A stretch of DNA of 64,000 nt from Citreicoccus inhibens (GTDB taxonomy: Bacteria; Myxococcota; Myxococcia; Myxococcales; Myxococcaceae): NCBI RefSeq assembly GCF_019039035.1, contig NZ_JAHNZT010000007.1:186001-250000 (forward strand). Reading direction: 5' to 3'. The translations under genes and the position numbers were made by a program. Under the pieces are notes generated by a model. The model made no database searches. It was not told the origin of the DNA and saw only the letters and a list, made by a program, of their open reading frames with translations. Numbering within the stretch: position 1 is the first letter of the stretch; each line of letters opens with the position of its first letter. Positions 60,715 to 64,000 of the stretch are shown in pieces.

Positions 60715-61521
60715 TCACGGCGTGGCCGCGGGCTCCAGCTTCACCTCGAAGATGCTCGGCCACAGCTTGCCCGTCAGGAACATGCGCCCCGTTCCGGGCT
60801 CCAGCGCGATGCCGTTGAGCACCGCCTCGTAGCTGCTCACCTGCCCCTTCACCGCTCGCGCCAGGGCCGAGGCATCAATGACCGCCAGCACGTTGCCCGT
60901 CGCGTAGTCGATCTTCAGGATGTACGTGCTGTGCCAGACGTTGGCGTAGACCGCGTCGTCCGCGCACTCCAGCTCGTTGAGTTGATCCTGCGCCACGCCG
61001 TACATCGTCACGCGGACCGAGGACAGCTCGTGGAAGTCGCTCGGGTCGTGGAAGCGAATCGTCGCGCTGCCATCGCTGCGCACCAGCTTGCCCTGCCAGT
61101 AGCACAGGCCCCAGCCCTCGCCGCTGTAGCTGAGCGAGCGCTCGCGCGTGGGCTGCGGGCCGCTCCAGACGTACATCTTCTCGTCGCGCCACGTGAGCTG
61201 GTACAGGCGCTGTCCATCACTGGCCAGCCCCTCGGGGAAGACGCCTTCGAGCCGCTCACTCCACAGCGGCGCGGCCTGGTCCAACGAGATGCGGCGCAGG
61301 TCGCCTTCCTCGCCCGTGCTCTCGAACAGCTGCCCCTGGTGGAACTGGAGTCCCTCGGTGAAGGCCCCCGTGTCGTGAGGCCACGCCTTGACGATGCGGG
61401 CCACGAGCATCTGCGGCGCGGGGTCCGGAGCCCCGGCATCGGGCGTGTTGTGATGCGCGGGCGTGCAGCCCACCCCGAGCCACCCGACGAACAGGACCAC
61501 GGACCGGACGACAGCGCGCAT
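60715..61521 (-). CDS. Glutaminyl-peptide cyclotransferase, plant/bacterial type (lipoprotein)
   Basis: 268 aa. The signal peptide ends in GVGC, a lipobox. The five-bladed propeller family is recognised by 'WPHDTGAFTEGLQFHQGQLFESTG', 'PEGLASDGQRLYQLTWRDEKMYVW', 'GEGWGLCYWQGKLVRSDGSATI', 'LNELECADDAVYANVWHSTYILKID' and 'VLNGIALEPGTGRMFLTGKLWPSIFEVK'. These enzymes convert N-terminal Gln to pyroglutamate in exported proteins. An Asp/Ala/Pro linker follows the lipid-anchoring Cys. Confidence 0.92.
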   Translation of the reverse strand: MRAVVRSVVLFVGWLGVGCTPAHHNTPDAGAPDPAPQMLVARIVKAWPHDTGAFTEGLQFHQGQLFESTGEEGDLRRISLDQAAPLWSERLEGVFPEGLASDGQRLYQLTWRDEKMYVWSGPQPTRERSLSYSGEGWGLCYWQGKLVRSDGSATIRFHDPSDFHELSSVRVTMYGVAQDQLNELECADDAVYANVWHSTYILKIDYATGNVLAVIDASALARAVKGQVSSYEAVLNGIALEPGTGRMFLTGKLWPSIFEVKLEPAATP

Positions 61522-61553
61522 GCGGCTCCTCGGTGCTCCAGGACAGTCGGACC

Positions 61554-63449
61554 TTAGCGTGCCCAGGCGGCCAGCGCCTCGGTGATGATGCGCGCCAGGT
61601 TCGCGTAGTCACCGTCGAAGTGATGCCCCCCCTTGAGCGCCTCGATGTGCACGTTCGTCCTGCCGAGCAGCTGGGGACACACGCTCTCGTCCGCCTCCTC
61701 GGCGCTGTAGAGGCACAGCACCGGAAGGCTCCCCAGCGACTGGAGATCCGGCAGCACCGCGTGAGAGGGATTGCCCTTCCCGCCGAAGATGTCCGTGACG
61801 TGCACCTCGAACTCGGCTTCGCGCGCGGGCGCGATGAGCGCGAGCATCCGCACCCGGGCGCGCAGGTCCGGAGGGAAGCCCGCGGCGATGGCCGGCACCA
61901 CGTCCGCGCCGCGCGAGTACCCCAAGAGGAGCACGCGCTGCTTGCCCCACGCGGACAGGTAATAGCGCGACGCCCGCGCGACATCGGTCGCGGTCTCCCC
62001 GGGCGTGCGGCGCTTCCAGAAGTAGCGCAGCGAGTTCCACCCCACCACGGGGATGCCCTGCTCGGACAGCGCGCGCGCCACCTCCTTGTCCAGGTTCGCC
62101 CAGCCACCGTCCCCCGTGACGAGCAACGCCAGCGTGTCGCCGCCCTGCTTCACCGCGGGGACTTCAATCAACGGCAGGTCGCTCACGGACTCCGGCGAGG
62201 GCGTGCTCGCCGCCACGGTGGAGGCATCGGGCGCGAGGCCCGCGTCCGCGCCGCTCAGGGGAGTCGCGGGCGGCGGCAGGCGCTCGGACTCCAGCGGCGT
62301 GGCGACGGCGTCATAGGCGGCCCCCAGCGCGGCCTTCCACGACTCGACGGGCGCGCGGCGCAGGCTCGTCGAGCCCGGCACCGTCATCACCTGAGCGCTC
62401 TTCATTCCGCGGAGGGAGTCCTGGAGCGCCTGGACGGGGTGCGCGGGGTCCTTCTCGGAAACCAGGACCACCCATGGCTCGAGCAGACCGCGCGCGGGCT
62501 CGAAGTGCTCACGCGAACCGCCCCCCGGGCGCGTGTGCACCAACCCCGAGCCCGAGCAGAACGCCGCCGACGTCTCCAGGTCCGAAGCGAAGTCGATGCT
62601 CACCGCCCCACGGAAGGTCCCCGGAGGAGCCTGTGCCAGCGCCGCGTAGGCGACGGCCGCGCCGGGCCCTTCACCCACGACGATGGGGTGGAGGTACTCG
62701 GGCAGGGCCGCGTGCTGTTGATAGCCCTGACTCAGCACCTCCAGGTCTCCCGCGGGGTATGCACAGCGTTTGCTCTTCTCCACCGTGCGCAGGTACGCGT
62801 TCACGTCCACGCCGAGCACGAGCGCGCCCCTCGCGGCCAGCGTGCTCGCGAGCTCCGCGCCACGTCCCTGCTCGGGCGGACCGTCCACGAGCACCAGCGC
62901 GACCGTGCGCGGAGCCGCTCCATCCGCAGGACGCACGACCGTCACGCGCCCGAAGCGCCCCCCCACCTGGAGCGTCTCGCCCAGGCCGCGCGCACCTCCA
63001 TCCGGAGTCCCTCCGTCCAACCCCTGCGCGCCCGCATCGCCGCCGCCGTCCACGCCTGGAGCCACGCCTCCGTCGTTGGACTTCCGCCCCACAGCCAGTT
63101 TCCCGGCGTCGGCACCTCCATCCGCGCGGAGAGCCACGCCCGCGTCAACGGACACCCCCGCCTCGGACCGCTTCCCCGCGCCAGCGCCCGCGCGCTCCGC
63201 AGGGGGCTTCGCCGCATCAGCGTTCGTGCTCGCAAGGCGTGTCCTTTCCGCGTCGACGCCCGCGCTCCGCATCGACGGAGCCTGCGCCTCAGCTCCTGCA
63301 CTCGCTGTGCCCGACCTGGCCTCGCTCGCCCCGCCCGCATCCGCGGCCCCGTCGCTCGCGGACACAGGCGCGCGGTCCGACAGGGATTGCGCGCTGGCGA
63401 CCATGGCCAGCACCAGCCCCACGATGAACCCCAGCGCTCGGTTCCTCAT
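61554..63449 (-). CDS. VirJ/AcvB-like lysyl-phosphatidylglycerol hydrolase
   Basis: 631 aa from ATG 63447-63449, overlapping the MprF-like stop by 4 nt (ATGA). A signal peptide (MRNRALGFIVGLVLAMVASA) precedes a ~130-residue Ala/Gly/Asp/Ser-rich low-complexity spacer. Two alpha/beta-hydrolase domains follow. The first (about 155-365) is degenerate. The second (about 420-631) has the nucleophile elbow 'LLLGYS512RGADVVPAI' and 'EALKGGHHFDGDY', with 'VTGDGGWANLDKEVARAL', as in AcvB/VirJ. In Agrobacterium AcvB hydrolyses lysyl-phosphatidylglycerol, and its gene sits beside the lysyl-PG synthase, as here. Confidence 0.9.
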   Translation of the reverse strand: MRNRALGFIVGLVLAMVASAQSLSDRAPVSASDGAADAGGASEARSGTASAGAEAQAPSMRSAGVDAERTRLASTNADAAKPPAERAGAGAGKRSEAGVSVDAGVALRADGGADAGKLAVGRKSNDGGVAPGVDGGGDAGAQGLDGGTPDGGARGLGETLQVGGRFGRVTVVRPADGAAPRTVALVLVDGPPEQGRGAELASTLAARGALVLGVDVNAYLRTVEKSKRCAYPAGDLEVLSQGYQQHAALPEYLHPIVVGEGPGAAVAYAALAQAPPGTFRGAVSIDFASDLETSAAFCSGSGLVHTRPGGGSREHFEPARGLLEPWVVLVSEKDPAHPVQALQDSLRGMKSAQVMTVPGSTSLRRAPVESWKAALGAAYDAVATPLESERLPPPATPLSGADAGLAPDASTVAASTPSPESVSDLPLIEVPAVKQGGDTLALLVTGDGGWANLDKEVARALSEQGIPVVGWNSLRYFWKRRTPGETATDVARASRYYLSAWGKQRVLLLGYSRGADVVPAIAAGFPPDLRARVRMLALIAPAREAEFEVHVTDIFGGKGNPSHAVLPDLQSLGSLPVLCLYSAEEADESVCPQLLGRTNVHIEALKGGHHFDGDYANLARIITEALAAWAR

Positions 63450-64000
63450 CTCGCCACCACCCCCCCCAGGCCTCGCGAGACGAGCGAGGCGACGCCCGTG
63501 AGCACTCGCGGCAGCGCGAGCCCCCCCGGCGACGCCAGATAGCGCGGGGCCCACTCGGGACGGAACTTCTCCTTGTACTGACGCAGCCCCTGGAAATTGT
63601 AGAAGTGCTCACCGTGCCGGAAGATGAGCGAGCCCAGCCGGTGCCACATCGGCGCGAGGCTGCGGTCCTCGAAGCCGCTGAAGGGCGCCATGCCCAGGTT
63701 GAAGCGGTGGTAGCCCGCCGTTCGCCCCCAGAGCATCAACGAGGTGAAGAGGAAATCCATCACCCCGTGGGAGATCCCCGGCTCGTAGCGCATCAAGTCC
63801 ACGCTCAGCTCCTCCTTCGCCGAGGGCGCCCACATGTTGGCGAAGCCCACCATGTTCCCGTCGCGCCGCACCACCGCCAGCGGCCCTTCCTCCAAGTACC
63901 CCGGTGAGAAGTAGCCCAGGCTGAAGCCCTTCTCGCGCGTGCTCTTCTCCGCCAGCCACGCATCCGAGATGGCGCGGAGCCGCGGCATCAACTCTGGCAC
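63446..64000 (-). CDS. Phosphatidylglycerol lysyltransferase, C-terminal domain (MprF/LpiA-like, partial)
   Basis: The last 184 residues of a gene entering from the right. Frame reads through to the window end, so the start is outside. The region matches the tandem GNAT-like aminoacyl-transfer domain of MprF (LPG_synthase_C/DUF2156): 'EKGFSLGYFSPGYLEEGPLAVVRRDGNMVGFANMW', 'SVDLMRYEPGISHGVMDFLF', 'RFNLGMAPFSGFED' and 'GLRQYKEKFRPEWAPRYLA'. It uses Lys- or Ala-tRNA to modify phosphatidylglycerol, lowering membrane charge. Coupled by ATGA overlap to the virJ-like hydrolase gene. Confidence 0.92.
   Translation of the reverse strand: MPELMPRLRAISDAWLAEKSTREKGFSLGYFSPGYLEEGPLAVVRRDGNMVGFANMWAPSAKEELSVDLMRYEPGISHGVMDFLFTSLMLWGRTAGYHRFNLGMAPFSGFEDRSLAPMWHRLGSLIFRHGEHFYNFQGLRQYKEKFRPEWAPRYLASPGGLALPRVLTGVASLVSRGLGGVVAR

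Noticed and set aside
1-64000. tRNA, rRNA, insertion sequence, prophage or CRISPR
   Set aside because: No cloverleaf, transposase, integrase, inverted terminal repeats or regularly spaced repeats were noticed on reading the window. A tRNAscan or repeat search could still find a short element.

Overview
The window is very GC-rich chromosomal DNA with strong G/C bias at third codon positions, densely packed with genes. Several features point to a myxobacterium (Myxococcota), probably the Myxococcus/Corallococcus/Archangium side: two proteins with C-terminal Cys + hydrophobic + Arg-rich tails of the MYXO-CTERM type, a CglD-like gliding-motility lipoprotein, a PilZ protein overlapping a Ser/Thr kinase, a CorE-like metal-responsive sigma factor, and many lipoproteins, TPR proteins and two-component or ECF regulators. 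This placement is inference from gene content. I saw no rRNA, tRNA, CRISPR array, insertion sequence or prophage.

Layout. 1-6.0 kb: partial Rieske oxygenase, a copper/heavy-metal P-type ATPase, a repeat-rich lipoprotein and a CorE-like ECF sigma factor. 6.5-13.4 kb: a phospholipase A2-like protein, a TPR protein, a translationally coupled NtrC/NtrB-type pair, an MBL-fold hydrolase and an M14 peptidase. 13.5-18.8 kb: the CglD-like adhesin, then the PilZ and kinase pair. 18.8-23.9 kb: sbcD-sbcC. 24.1-29.3 kb: two tandem paralogous membrane-anchored proteins, an outer-membrane barrel candidate and a PQQ-sugar-dehydrogenase-like propeller protein with MYXO-CTERM. 29.5-39.2 kb: a large membrane-anchored protein, a formylglycine-generating enzyme, a ThrE exporter, a HAD phosphatase-like protein coupled to a BASS transporter, a lipoprotein, a PlsC acyltransferase and an SDR without its catalytic Tyr. 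39.4-43.1 kb: zwf-pgl-gnd, the oxidative pentose phosphate operon. 43.3-46.1 kb: acyl-CoA-dehydrogenase-fold flavoprotein and acyl-CoA synthetase.

46.1-51.8 kb is the most unusual region. It holds an ECF sigma factor coupled to a zinc-finger anti-sigma factor, a 62-residue Pro/Arg-rich peptide gene with its own intrinsic terminator, a JmjC/cupin_8 oxygenase and a membrane-anchored TPR-CHAT protease. The exported part of the anti-sigma factor and the N-terminal part of the CHAT protease align without gaps over about 150 residues (78 identities by hand count), so they are one duplicated module. This suggests a periplasmic sensing/proteolysis circuit controlling the sigma factor.

52.2-64 kb: a heparin-lyase-fold polysaccharide lyase, a marR-emrA-emrB efflux operon with a candidate operator, a lipoprotein in which an apparently permuted glycerophosphodiesterase sits inside a phytase-like propeller, a small Cys-rich protein, a membrane metal-dependent hydrolase, a glutaminyl cyclase and an mprF-virJ pair (aminoacyl-phosphatidylglycerol synthesis and hydrolysis). 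Starts were chosen from Shine-Dalgarno matches, overlaps and signal peptides. Where two starts are plausible both are given.
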